From Aeromonas enteropelogenes (GTDB taxonomy: Bacteria; Pseudomonadota; Gammaproteobacteria; Enterobacterales; Aeromonadaceae), in assembly GCF_000819845.1 (NCBI RefSeq), contig NZ_CDCG01000034.1, forward strand, positions 80,479 through 144,478: DNA of 64,000 bases, read 5' to 3'. Shown in pieces: positions 55,799 through 64,000 of the stretch (position 1 is the first letter of the stretch; each line of letters opens with the position of its first letter). The translations under genes and the position numbers were made by a program. The notes below the pieces were generated by a model, which saw only the letters and a program-made list of their open reading frames with translations, was not told the DNA's origin and made no database searches.

Positions 55799-56116
55799 AT
55801 GGCAGCTAAAATCCGTCGCGAAGACGAAGTGATTGTTCTTACCGGCAAAGACAAGGGCAAGCGTGGCAAAGTCACCCAGGTCCTGATTGCCAAAGGTAAG
55901 GTAATCGTGGAAGGCATCAACCAGGTGAAGAAGCACCAGAAGCCAGTACCCGCACTGGGTCAGGCTGGCGGTATCGTCACCAAAGAAGCCCCCATCGATG
56001 TATCTAACGTAGCGCTGTTCAACTCTGCCACTGGCAAAGCTGACCGCGTTGGTTTCCGGATTGAAGACGGCAAGAAAGTTCGTTTCTTCAAATCCACCGG
56101 CGAACTTGTGAAGTAA
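55799..56116 (+). CDS. rplX: 50S ribosomal protein L24
   Basis: A 105-residue assembly initiator of the large subunit with a KOW motif, [21 protein letters not shown] near residues 9-29. [24 protein letters not shown] follows. Length is that of E. coli L24 (104). AAGGAG before the ATG; in E. coli this cistron lies upstream of the S8-binding control site. Confidence 0.98.
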
Positions 56117-56129
56117 TTGGAGTTTAACG

Positions 56130-56669
56130 ATGGCGAAACTGCATGATTACTACAAATCCGATGTAGTAAATGAACTGTCCAAGCAGTTCGGTTACAAGAC
56201 TATCATGCAAGTCCCTCGGATCGAGAAAATCACCCTGAACATGGGTGTTGGTGAAGCGATCTCTGACAAGAAGTTGCTGGAAAATGCTGCTGCCGACATG
56301 GCTGCCATTTCCGGTCAGAAGCCGCTGATCACCAAAGCTCGCAAATCTGTTGCGGGCTTCAAGATTCGTGAAGGCTACCCGATAGGTTGTAAAGTAACCC
56401 TGCGTGGCGAGCGTATGTGGGAGTTCCTGGAACGGCTGATCTGCATCTCCGTACCGCGTATCCGTGACTTCCGTGGCCTGAACGCTAAAGCGTTCGACGG
56501 TCGTGGTAACTACTCCATGGGCGTGCGTGAGCAGATCATCTTCCCGGAAATCGACTATGACAAAGTCGATCGCGTCCGTGGTCTGGATATCACCATCACC
56601 ACTTCCGCGAATACCGATGAAGAAGGCCGTGCTCTGCTGGCTGCCTTTAACTTCCCATTCCGCAAGTAA
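56130..56669 (+). CDS. rplE: 50S ribosomal protein L5
   Basis: A 179-residue protein binding 5S rRNA and contacting P-site t[36 protein letters not shown] and [22 protein letters not shown] are conserved, and [21 protein letters not shown] ends the fold. Same length as E. coli L5. In E. coli the binding site of the S8 repressor lies at the start of this cistron. Confidence 0.98.
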
Positions 56670-56679
56670 GGTTAGGGTT

Positions 56680-56985
56680 ATGGCTAAAACATCCATGAAA
56701 GCGCGCGAAGCAAAGCGTGCCAAGCTGGTAGCCAAGTACGCGACCAAGCGTGCCGAGCTGAAAGCTATCATCGTTGACATGAACGCTTCTGAAGAAGCGC
56801 GTTGGGATGCTGTTCTGCAACTGCAACAGCTGCCCCGTGATTCCAGTCCGTCCCGCCAGCGTAACCGTTGCAATATTACTGGTCGTCCGCACGGTTTCCT
56901 GCGCAAGTTTGGCCTGTCTCGCATCAAGGTGCGTGAGCATGCCATGAAGGGCGAAATTCCGGGCCTGAAAAAGGCCTCTTGGTAA
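56680..56985 (+). CDS. rpsN: 30S ribosomal protein S14, zinc-free form
   Basis: A 101-residue head protein. It is the long, zinc-free type: [29 protein letters not shown] near residues 62-90 lacks the CXXC pairs of the short form. [20 protein letters not shown] is the usual start. The reading frame is open far upstream within rplE, but the ATG at 56680 with TTAGGG is the family start. Confidence 0.97.
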   Translation: MAKTSMKAREAKRAKLVAKYATKRAELKAIIVDMNASEEARWDAVLQLQQLPRDSSPSRQRNRCNITGRPHGFLRKFGLSRIKVREHAMKGEIPGLKKASW

Positions 56986-57005
56986 AGAATCTCGGGAGTT
57001 AGACT

Positions 57006-57398
57006 ATGAGCATGCAAGATCCGATCGCGGATATGCTGACCCGCATCCGTAACGGTCAGGCGGCGAGCAAAGTTGCGGTTTCCATGCCTTCTTCCAAGCT
57101 GAAAGTGGCTATTGCCAAAGTGCTGAAAGAAGAAGGTTACATCGCTGGCTACAACGTAGCTGGTGACGTGAAGCCGGAACTGGAAATTGAACTGAAATAT
57201 TTCCAGGGCAAGCCGGTTGTAGAACTGATCCAACGCGTAAGCCGTCCTGGCCTGCGTATTTACAAGCGCACTACCGATCTGCCGAAAGTAATGGGTGGTC
57301 TCGGTGTTGCTATCGTGTCCACGTCTAAAGGTGTGATGACCGACCGTGCTGCTCGCAAAGCAAGCATGGGTGGTGAGATCATCTGCTACGTCGCTTAA
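57006..57398 (+). CDS. rpsH: 30S ribosomal protein S8
   Basis: A 130-residue protein binding the central domain of 16S rRNA and repressing the spc operon in E. coli. [22 protein letters not shown], the [36 protein letters not shown] segment (residues 78-113, contacting rRNA) and ICYVA at the end are diagnostic. GGGAG precedes the ATG. Confidence 0.98.
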   Translation: MSMQDPIADMLTRIRNGQAASKVAVSMPSSKLKVAIAKVLKEEGYIAGYNVAGDVKPELEIELKYFQGKPVVELIQRVSRPGLRIYKRTTDLPKVMGGLGVAIVSTSKGVMTDRAARKASMGGEIICYVA

Positions 57399-57411
57399 TA
57401 GGAGGTCGGAA

Positions 57412-57945
57412 ATGTCTCGCGTTGCTAAGGCACCCGTCACTATTCCTGCTGGCGTAGAAGTGACTCTGAACGGTCAGGAACTGTCCATCAAAGGTGGTAA
57501 AGGTTCTCTGGTTCGTTCTATCCACGCCGCTGTAGAAGTGACCAAAGAAGACAATGTACTGAAGTTCGCCCCGCGCGACGGCATCGCTGGTGCTGACGCT
57601 CAGGCCGGTACTGCCCGTGCATTGGTCAACAACATGGTAATCGGTGTTACCCAAGGCTTCGAGCGTAAGCTGCAGCTGGTTGGTGTAGGTTACAAAGCCT
57701 CCATCAAGGGCAATGCTGTCGCGCTGGCTCTGGGCTTCTCTCACCCGGTAGAGCATGAGCTGCCGGCTGGTGTAACCGCTGAGTGCCCGTCCCAGACTGA
57801 AGTTGTTCTGCGTGGCGTTGACAAGCAGCTGGTTGGCCAAGTCGCCGCCGATATCCGTGCTTACCGCGCTCCGGAGCCCTACAAGGGCAAGGGTGTACGC
57901 TATGCCAACGAGCAAGTGCGTACTAAAGAAGCTAAGAAGAAGTAA
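57412..57945 (+). CDS. rplF: 50S ribosomal protein L6
   Basis: A 177-residue protein near the factor-binding centre. [22 protein letters not shown], the repeat [26 protein letters not shown] and [19 protein letters not shown] near the end are conserved. Same length as E. coli L6. AGGAGG lies before the ATG at 57412; upstream in-frame codons belong to rpsH. Confidence 0.98.
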   Translation: MSRVAKAPVTIPAGVEVTLNGQELSIKGGKGSLVRSIHAAVEVTKEDNVLKFAPRDGIAGADAQAGTARALVNNMVIGVTQGFERKLQLVGVGYKASIKGNAVALALGFSHPVEHELPAGVTAECPSQTEVVLRGVDKQLVGQVAADIRAYRAPEPYKGKGVRYANEQVRTKEAKKK

Positions 57946-57954
57946 GGTAACACT

Positions 57955-58308
57955 ATGGACAAGAAAGCAGCTCGTCTCCGTCGTGCTACTCGTGCTCGGA
58001 AAAAGATGCAGGAACTGGGAGCCACCCGTCTGGTTGTGCACCGTACCCCGCGTCATATCTATGCGCAGGTTATTGCAGCCAACGGTTCCGAAGTTCTGGC
58101 CTCTGCTTCCACAGTAGAGAAAGCCATCAGTGAAGCTCTGAAATACACCGGTAATGCAGACGCTGCTACCGCTGTAGGTAAAGCTATCGCTGAGCGTGCT
58201 ATTGCCAAAGGCGTTCAGAACGTATCTTTCGATCGTTCCGGTTTCAAGTATCACGGTCGCATCGCTGCTCTGGCAGCTGCTGCACGTGACGCTGGTCTTC
58301 AGTTCTAA
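57955..58308 (+). CDS. rplR: 50S ribosomal protein L18
   Basis: A 117-residue 5S rRNA-binding protein with a basic start [19 protein letters not shown] and conserved [39 protein letters not shown] and [13 protein letters not shown] at the end. Same length as E. coli L18. AAGG precedes the ATG. Confidence 0.98.
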   Translation: MDKKAARLRRATRARKKMQELGATRLVVHRTPRHIYAQVIAANGSEVLASASTVEKAISEALKYTGNADAATAVGKAIAERAIAKGVQNVSFDRSGFKYHGRIAALAAAARDAGLQF

Positions 58309-58322
58309 GCTAGGAGTCGAAG

Positions 58323-58823
58323 ATGGCTAAAGTCGAATCTCAAGCCGGCGAACTGCAAGAAAAGCTGATTGCAGTAAACCGTGTTTCGAAAACTGTTAAA
58401 GGTGGTCGTATCATGTCCTTCACCGCGTTGACCGTGGTGGGTGATGGTAACGGCCGTGTAGGTTACGGTTATGGTAAGGCCCGTGAAGTTCCGGCTGCTA
58501 TTCAAAAAGCAATGGAACAGGCCAAGCGTAACCTGAACAAGGTTGAGCTGAACAATGGCACCCTGCACCACCCGGTGAAAGGTGTTCACTCCGGTTCTAC
58601 CGTGTTCATGAAGCCGGCCTCCCAAGGTACTGGTATCATCGCAGGCGGCGCTATGCGTGCCGTTCTGGAAGTTGCTGGTATCCACAACGTGCTGGCCAAG
58701 ACCTACGGTTCCACCAACCCAATCAACGTCGTTCGCGCTACTGTAGACGCTCTGGTTCACGGTCAATCACCGGAACAGATCGCCGCCAAGCGTGGTCTGC
58801 GCGTTGAAGAAATTCTGGGGTAA
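58323..58823 (+). CDS. rpsE: 30S ribosomal protein S5
   Basis: A 166-residue fidelity protein. The loop associated with spectinomycin binding is [16 protein letters not shown] (residues 19-34), and [33 protein letters not shown] is the double-stranded RNA-binding part. Length as in E. coli S5 (167). TAGGAG is before the ATG. Confidence 0.98.
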   Translation: MAKVESQAGELQEKLIAVNRVSKTVKGGRIMSFTALTVVGDGNGRVGYGYGKAREVPAAIQKAMEQAKRNLNKVELNNGTLHHPVKGVHSGSTVFMKPASQGTGIIAGGAMRAVLEVAGIHNVLAKTYGSTNPINVVRATVDALVHGQSPEQIAAKRGLRVEEILG

Positions 58824-58829
58824 TGTGAC

Positions 58830-59009
58830 ATGGCTAACACTGTAAAAGTAACTCAAACTCGCAGCTCTATCGGCCGTCTGCCCAAGCATAAGGCGACTCT
58901 GCGTGGTCTGGGCCTGCGTCGCATTGGTCACACCGTTGAGCTGGAAGATACTCCTTGCGTACGCGGTATGATCAACCAGGTTTACTACATGGTTAAGGTG
59001 GAGGGCTAA
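58830..59009 (+). CDS. rpmD: 50S ribosomal protein L30
   Basis: A 59-residue protein: [20 protein letters not shown], then [21 protein letters not shown] and a closing [12 protein letters not shown]. Length equals E. coli L30 (59). It starts six bases after the rpsE stop; GGGGTAATGTGAC precedes the ATG. Confidence 0.97.
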   Translation: MANTVKVTQTRSSIGRLPKHKATLRGLGLRRIGHTVELEDTPCVRGMINQVYYMVKVEG

Positions 59010-59011
59010 GC

Positions 59012-59449
59012 ATGCGTCTGAATACTCTGTCTCCGGCCGCTGGTTCCAAGCGCGTTAAGCACCGTCCGGGCCGTGGTATCGGTTCCGGTCTGGGCAAGAC
59101 TGGTGGTCGTGGTGTGAAAGGTCAAACCTCTCGTTCCGGTGGCGGTAAAGTCCGCAACGGTTTCGAGGGTGGTCAGATGCCTTTGAAAATCCGTCTGCCG
59201 AAGTTCGGTTTCTTCTCTCGCAAATCTTTGGTTTCTGCCGAAGTGCGTCTGAACGAAATCGCCCTGGTAGAAGGTGATGTGGTCGATATGAGCACTCTGA
59301 AGCAAGCCGGTGTTGTTACCAAAAACATCGTGTTCGCTAAAGTTGTTCTGTCTGGCAACATTGACCGTGCTGTGACTGTTCGTGGTCTGTCCGTCACCAA
59401 AGGTGCACGCGCAGCCATCGAGGCCGCTGGCGGTAAAATCGAGGAATAA
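59012..59449 (+). CDS. rplO: 50S ribosomal protein L15
   Basis: A 145-residue late-assembly protein. [22 protein letters not shown], the glycine/arginine-rich [22 protein letters not shown] and [17 protein letters not shown] are diagnostic; [18 protein letters not shown] closes it. One residue longer than in E. coli. It begins two bases after rpmD, with GGAGGG inside the rpmD end. Confidence 0.98.
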   Translation: MRLNTLSPAAGSKRVKHRPGRGIGSGLGKTGGRGVKGQTSRSGGGKVRNGFEGGQMPLKIRLPKFGFFSRKSLVSAEVRLNEIALVEGDVVDMSTLKQAGVVTKNIVFAKVVLSGNIDRAVTVRGLSVTKGARAAIEAAGGKIEE

Positions 59450-59457
59450 TCAGTACA

Positions 59458-60786
59458 ATGGCTAAGAAACCAGGATTGGATGTTAAAGCACAGGGTGGTC
59501 TGAGTGAACTGAAGAGCCGTCTGCTCTTCGTTCTCGGGGCGATTATCGTTTTCCGTGCAGGCTCTTATGTGCCGATTCCTGGTATTGACGCCGCCGTACT
59601 GGCCGAGTTGTTCCAGCAACAGAAGGGCACCATCATTGAGATGTTCAACATGTTCAGTGGTGGTGCACTCTCGCGTGCTTCTATTCTTGCGTTGGGGATC
59701 ATGCCGTACATTTCGGCATCGATCATTATCCAGCTGCTGACAGTGGTTCACCCCGCTCTTGCTGAACTCAAGAAAGAAGGTGAATCCGGCCGTCGCAAGA
59801 TTAGCCAATATACCCGTTGGGGCACGCTGGTTTTGGGAACTTTCCAGGCCATTGGTATCGCAACCGGTCTGCCGAACATGATGCAGGGACTCGTGACTAA
59901 TCCGGGTCTTGGCTTCTACTTCACAGCCGTTGTGAGTCTGGTCACCGGTACCATGTTTTTGATGTGGTTGGGTGAGCAGATTACCGAGCGTGGGATTGGT
60001 AATGGTATTTCGCTGATTATTTTCACGGGTATCGTTGCCGGTCTGCCGCATGCCATTGGCGCTACGGCCGAACAGGCACGTCAAGGGGAATTGCACATCC
60101 TGCTGTTGTTGTTGCTGGGCTTGATTGTTTTCGCAGTGACTTACTTTGTGGTGTTCGTGGAGCGTGGTCAGCGTCGTATCGTCGTGAACTATGCCAAGCG
60201 TCAACAAGGCCGCCAAGTATTCGCAGCGCAAAGCACACACCTGCCGTTGAAAGTAAATATGGCCGGTGTGATTCCTGCGATTTTCGCATCCAGTATCATC
60301 CTGTTCCCAGGGACCATCACCTCTTGGTTTGGTCAGGGTGAGGGTAAAGTTGCTGACATTTTGCAGCAGGTCTCTATGGTCCTGCAGCCGGGTCAACCGC
60401 TTTACGAGATGCTGTATGCAGCAGCCATTATCTTCTTCTGCTTCTTCTATACTGCGCTGGTGTTCAATCCGCGCGAGACAGCAGACAACCTGAAGAAGAG
60501 TGGAGCCTTTATCCCGGGGATTCGCCCGGGCGAGCAGACAGCACGTTATATCGATAAGGTTATGACTCGCCTGACATTGGCAGGTGCACTCTATATAACC
60601 TTTATCTGTCTGGTACCCCAGTTCCTGATGACTGCCTGGAACGTACAGTTCTATTTCGGTGGCACCTCGCTGCTGATTATCGTGGTAGTTATCATGGACT
60701 TCATGGCTCAGGTTCAGACCCATATGATGTCTCATCAATATGGCGACGTCCTGAGGAAGGCCAACCTGAAGGGCTACGGCCGCTAA
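59458..60786 (+). CDS. secY: Protein translocase subunit SecY
   Basis: A 442-residue channel of the Sec translocon with ten membrane spans. [23 protein letters not shown] (span 1), [24 protein letters not shown] (plug and span 2), [21 protein letters not shown] (cytosolic loop 4/5) and [30 protein letters not shown] (loop 8/9 to span 9) are all typical. Length is 443 in E. coli. It is located in the spc operon between rplO and rpmJ, as usual. Confidence 0.98.
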   Translation: MAKKPGLDVKAQGGLSELKSRLLFVLGAIIVFRAGSYVPIPGIDAAVLAELFQQQKGTIIEMFNMFSGGALSRASILALGIMPYISASIIIQLLTVVHPALAELKKEGESGRRKISQYTRWGTLVLGTFQAIGIATGLPNMMQGLVTNPGLGFYFTAVVSLVTGTMFLMWLGEQITERGIGNGISLIIFTGIVAGLPHAIGATAEQARQGELHILLLLLLGLIVFAVTYFVVFVERGQRRIVVNYAKRQQGRQVFAAQSTHLPLKVNMAGVIPAIFASSIILFPGTITSWFGQGEGKVADILQQVSMVLQPGQPLYEMLYAAAIIFFCFFYTALVFNPRETADNLKKSGAFIPGIRPGEQTARYIDKVMTRLTLAGALYITFICLVPQFLMTAWNVQFYFGGTSLLIIVVVIMDFMAQVQTHMMSHQYGDVLRKANLKGYGR

Positions 60787-60813
60787 AGGTCGGCGTAGTT
60801 ACGGAGTTAAGCA

Positions 60814-60927
60814 ATGAAAGTTCGTGCTTCCGTTAAGGCAATCTGCCGTAACTGCAAAATCATCAAGCGTCACGGTGTGGTGCGTGTGATTTGCAGCGAG
60901 CCTAAGCATAAGCAACGCCAAGGCTAA
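60814..60927 (+). CDS. rpmJ: 50S ribosomal protein L36, zinc-binding form
   Basis: A 37-residue protein, the smallest of the large subunit. [20 protein letters not shown] and [16 protein letters not shown] give zinc ligands C11, C14, C27 and H32. One residue shorter than E. coli L36 (38). GGAG lies before the ATG. Last gene of the spc operon; too short for most ORF cut-offs but unmistakable. Confidence 0.97.
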   Translation: MKVRASVKAICRNCKIIKRHGVVRVICSEPKHKQRQG

Positions 60928-60944
60928 TTTTTTACGGTTAGTAC

Positions 60945-60973
60945 TTGCAACAAATAGTTGTGCTGGCTAATAT
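60945..60973 (+). promoter_or_regulatory. Promoter-like sequence ahead of the alpha operon
   Basis: TTGCAA (60945-60950) and TAATAT (60968-60973) are spaced by exactly 17 bases. The -10 lies in the loop and upper stem of a long inverted repeat, so promoter and hairpin overlap. Confidence 0.55.
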
Positions 60974-60992
60974 AGCCAGCCAACTTTTGTTG
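60948..60992 (+). terminator. Long near-perfect hairpin between rpmJ and rpsM
   Basis: The arm CAACAAA-t-AGTTG-t-GCTGGCT pairs with AGCCAGC-c-AACTTTTGTTG, leaving an AATAT loop; the only defects are single-base bulges. It could end or trim the spc transcript, though no pure U-run follows it, or act as an RNase III site. Confidence 0.5.
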
Positions 60993-61066
60993 TGTATTGG
61001 TTGACCGCCACGTATCCGCTCACGGGCTTTGTGGTGGTCGTAATCTACTATATGTAGGAGTGAATA
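60993..61066 (+). promoter_or_regulatory. Alpha operon leader, probable S4-binding region
   Basis: GACCGCCAC (61003-61011) and GTGGTGGTC (61031-61039) can pair (one G-T pair) around a loop with CGTATCC and CACGGGC. The rpsM Shine-Dalgarno and GTG start follow within 30 bases. In E. coli this position holds a nested pseudoknot bound by S4 to repress the operon; the likeness is of position and layout, and the full pseudoknot was not folded. Confidence 0.5.
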
Positions 61067-61423
61067 GTGGCCCGTATCGCTGGCATTAACATTCCTGACC
61101 ATAAGCATGCCGTCATCGCTTTGACTGCTATTTATGGCGTCGGTCGTACCCGCTCCAAGGCCATCTGTGCCGCAGCCGGTATCGCTGAGAATGTGAAAAT
61201 TAAAGACCTGGACGAAGCTCAGATCGAGAGTCTGCGTGAACAAGTAGGTAAATTCACCGTTGAAGGTGACCTGCGTCGTCAGATTTCCATGAACATCAAG
61301 CGTTTGATGGATCTGGGTTGCTACCGTGGTTTGCGTCACCGTCGTAGCCTGCCTGTTCGTGGTCAACGTACCAAGACCAATGCTCGTACCCGTAAGGGTC
61401 CGCGCAAGGCTATCAAGAAGTAA
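61067..61423 (+). CDS. rpsM: 30S ribosomal protein S13
   Basis: A 118-residue head protein bridging to the large subunit and touching P-site t[41 protein letters not shown] is typical and the tail [18 protein letters not shown] is basic. The start codon is GTG with AGGAG seven bases upstream, a weak start consistent with a translationally repressed first cistron. Same length as E. coli S13. Confidence 0.98.
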   Translation: MARIAGINIPDHKHAVIALTAIYGVGRTRSKAICAAAGIAENVKIKDLDEAQIESLREQVGKFTVEGDLRRQISMNIKRLMDLGCYRGLRHRRSLPVRGQRTKTNARTRKGPRKAIKK

Positions 61424-61437
61424 CGGGAAGGTAGAAA

Positions 61438-61827
61438 ATGGCTAAAACTCCGACTCGTGCTCGCAAGCGCGTTAAAAAGCAAGTGAGCGACGGTATTGCG
61501 CACGTTCATGCATCTTTCAACAACACAATCGTGACCATTACTGACCGTCAGGGCAATGCTCTGTCTTGGGCTACCTCTGGTGGTTCCGGTTTCCGTGGTT
61601 CCCGTAAGTCCACTCCGTTTGCTGCCCAGGTAGCTGCTGAGCGCGCTGGTGAGATCGCCAAAGAATACGGCGTGAAGAACCTGGAAGTCATGGTCAAAGG
61701 TCCGGGTCCCGGTCGTGAGTCTTCCATCCGCGCTCTGAACGCGGCTGGTTTCCGCATCACTAACATTACTGATGTGACTCCGATCCCGCACAACGGTTGT
61801 CGTCCTCCCAAGAAGCGCCGCGTGTAA
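61438..61827 (+). CDS. rpsK: 30S ribosomal protein S11
   Basis: A 129-residue platform protein near the mRNA exit. [56 protein letters not shown] core and [17 protein letters not shown] at the end match E. coli S11 in length. The asparagine in SFNNTI and the NGC motif are conserved. Confidence 0.98.
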   Translation: MAKTPTRARKRVKKQVSDGIAHVHASFNNTIVTITDRQGNALSWATSGGSGFRGSRKSTPFAAQVAAERAGEIAKEYGVKNLEVMVKGPGPGRESSIRALNAAGFRITNITDVTPIPHNGCRPPKKRRV

Positions 61828-61867
61828 CGCGTTTAGCTACTTGGTCTAGGATTGTTGGAGAAAGAAG

Positions 61868-62488
61868 ATGGCAAGATATATCGGTCCTAAGCTTAAGCTT
61901 AGCCGTCGTGAGGGCACCGACCTCTTCCTGAAGTCTGGTGTTCGTGCGATTGATTCTAAGTGCAAGATTGACACCGTTCCTGGTCAACACGGTGCGCGTA
62001 AAGCGCGTCTGTCTGACTACGGTGTTCAGCTGCGCGAGAAACAAAAAGTTCGTCGTATCTACGGCGTATTGGAAAAACAGTTCCGCAACTACTACCGCGA
62101 CGCTGCCCGTCAAAAGGGTAACACCGGTGAAAACCTGTTGCAGCTGCTGGAAGGTCGTTTGGACAACGTTGTTTACCGTATGGGCTTCGGTGCTACCCGT
62201 GCTGAGTCTCGTCAGCTGGTGAGCCACAAGGCCATCATGGTCAACGGTCGCGTTGTGAACATTCCTTCTTTCCAGGTTTCCCCTGAGGACGTGATCTGCG
62301 TTCGTGAGAAGGCTAAGAAGCAAGCGCGTATCAAAGCTGCCCTTGAGGTTGCTGGTCAGCGCGAGAAGCCGACTTGGGTAGAGGTTGATGCCGCTAAAAT
62401 GGAAGGTGCCTTCAAGCGCCTGCCGGAGCGTTCCGACCTGTCTGCCGACATTAACGAACAGCTGATCGTCGAGCTTTACTCCAAGTAA
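61868..62488 (+). CDS. rpsD: 30S ribosomal protein S4
   Basis: A 206-residue assembly initiator and, in E. coli, repressor of the alpha operon. [24 protein letters not shown] is the start; [39 protein letters not shown] (residues 96-134) is the S4 RNA-binding domain. Same length as E. coli S4. TTGGAG precedes the ATG. Confidence 0.98.
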   Translation: MARYIGPKLKLSRREGTDLFLKSGVRAIDSKCKIDTVPGQHGARKARLSDYGVQLREKQKVRRIYGVLEKQFRNYYRDAARQKGNTGENLLQLLEGRLDNVVYRMGFGATRAESRQLVSHKAIMVNGRVVNIPSFQVSPEDVICVREKAKKQARIKAALEVAGQREKPTWVEVDAAKMEGAFKRLPERSDLSADINEQLIVELYSK

Positions 62489-62513
62489 AGCTAGCTTCTA
62501 AAGAGAGGACACA

Positions 62514-63503
62514 ATGCTGGGTTCTGTAACAGATTTTCTTAAACCGCGGCTAGTTGACATCGAGCAAGTTAGCCCGACTCATGCGAAAGTGACTCTTGAG
62601 CCACTTGAGCGTGGCTTTGGTCACACGCTGGGCAACGCCCTGCGTCGTATTTTGCTGTCTTCTATGCCCGGTTGTGCAGTTACTGAAGTCGAAATTGACG
62701 GGGTACTGCATGAGTACAGCAGCAAAGAAGGTGTACAGGAAGACATTCTTGAAATCCTGCTCAACCTGAAAGGTATCGCTGTGAAGCTGGAAGGCAAGGA
62801 CGAGGTAACTCTGTCCCTGACCAAGTCTGGAACAGGCCCCGTTACCGCTGGTGATATCACTCACGGTGATGAAGTCGAGATCGTAAACCCGGAGCACGTA
62901 ATCTGCCACCTGACTGGTGCCAATGCTGAAATCAGCATGCGCCTGAAAGTTCAGCGCGGTCGTGGTTATGTGCCTGCTTCTGCTCGTGTTCACAACGATG
63001 ATGAAGAGCGTCCTATCGGTCGTCTGCTGCTGGACTCCGCGTTCAGCCCCATCGTTCGTATTGCCTACAATGTTGAGGCAGCACGGGTTGAACAGCGTAC
63101 CGACTTGGACAAGCTGGTCATCGACATGGAGACCAATGGTACCCTGGATCCTGAAGAAGCCATCCGTCGTTCTGCCACTATTCTGGCCGAGCAACTGGAA
63201 GCCTTCGTGGATCTGCGCGATGTCAGCGTGCCCGAGAAGAAAGAAGAGAAACCCGAGTTTGATCCGATTCTGCTGCGTCCTGTCGATGATTTGGAGCTGA
63301 CAGTTCGTTCTGCGAACTGTCTGAAGGCAGAAGCTATCCACTATATTGGTGATCTGGTACAGCGTACCGAAGTTGAGTTGCTTAAGACTCCTAACCTCGG
63401 TAAGAAGTCCCTGACTGAGATCAAGGACGTGTTGGCCTCCCGTGGTCTGTCTCTTGGCATGCGCCTTGAGAACTGGCCGCCCGCCAGCATCGCTGACGAG
63501 TAA
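62514..63503 (+). CDS. rpoA: DNA-directed RNA polymerase alpha subunit RpoA
   Basis: A 329-residue subunit that dimerises to start polymerase assembly. The N-terminal domain has [37 protein letters not shown] near residues 27-63 and R45-type contacts. The C-terminal domain, reached through an acidic linker ([12 protein letters not shown]), has [37 protein letters not shown] near residues 264-300, the surface binding UP elements and activators. Same length as E. coli alpha. AGAGAGGA precedes the ATG. Confidence 0.98.
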
Positions 63504-63534
63504 TCCAGATTACGGGTTTCACAGATTTAGTTAG

Positions 63535-63930
<396 letters not shown>

Positions 63931-63935
63931 TAAAA

Positions 63936-63968
63936 GAAAAAGCCGGGCTTGTCCCGGCTTTTCTTTTA
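63936..63968 (+). terminator. Terminator of the alpha operon
   Basis: AAAAGCCGGG / CCCGGCTTTT with a five-base loop, then CTTTT. Confidence 0.93.
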
Positions 63969-63981
63969 ATGGATTCTGATA

Positions 63982-64000
63982 CTGCCTCAACTGCCTCAAC
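63982..64000. repeat. Short tandem repeat at the window end
   Basis: The nine-base unit CTGCCTCAA occurs twice in tandem (63982-63990, 63991-63999) and the next base C suggests a third copy cut off by the window edge. Too short to interpret. Confidence 0.4.

Overview
The window is a chromosomal segment of a GC-rich gammaproteobacterium, most likely an Aeromonas. Three things point there: gene order that follows Escherichia coli in many short blocks, GC-rich codon use, and a chromosomal Qnr pentapeptide protein of the type I associate with Aeromonas. I ran no database search, so every family name rests on recognising motifs, lengths and neighbourhoods.

Layout. 1-3322: the end of a polyamine ABC operon (potF tail, potG, potH, potI), followed by the MOSC protein YiiM and tRNA-Pro(CGG). 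4655-7739: an AbiTii-like orphan, a YigI-like thioesterase and recQ. 7831-12742: a monohaem cytochrome c, selO, a DUF3630-like protein, the queuosine-precursor transporter yhhQ behind a probable preQ1-I riboswitch, a Fur-controlled RyhB small RNA, rraA, a CpcT/CpeT-like protein and rpmE. 12890-22537: priA, a stand-alone protein with RTX-associated calcium-loop motifs, an SDR/DUF2867 protein, a short-form malic enzyme, yihY-dtd, a spermidine-synthase-fold protein and madA (yiiD). 22583-28304, minus strand: an AsmA-family protein, recG and pssA. 28457-34092: a complete gluconate/Entner-Doudoroff cluster, gntT divergent from gntK-edd-eda, closed by gntR, with two GntR-type operators and a CRP site at the divergent promoters and a third operator at gntR. 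34181-40011: qnr, envC and gpmM, then yibN-secB-gpsA. 40084-49950: nfuA, a ComF-family gene, bioH, a mini-rod-like protein paired with a putative zinc protease, tex, greB, ompR-envZ and an EamA transporter. 50096-63968: the S10, spc and alpha ribosomal-protein operons with secY and rpoA, in canonical order.

How it works together. The gnt cluster imports gluconate, phosphorylates it, dehydrates 6-phosphogluconate and cleaves KDPG under one local repressor. The ribosomal block shows separate promoters, a long S10 leader, a terminator between rpsQ and rplN and a leader before rpsM, so its three operons look independently controlled. Most of the window is conserved core genome; I see no transposase, integrase, prophage or CRISPR array. 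The least explained loci are the AbiTii-like orphan beside tRNA-Pro, the 77-residue mini-rod protein with its HEQAH protease partner, the stand-alone calcium-loop protein, and a long hairpin that overlaps a promoter-like sequence between rpmJ and rpsM.
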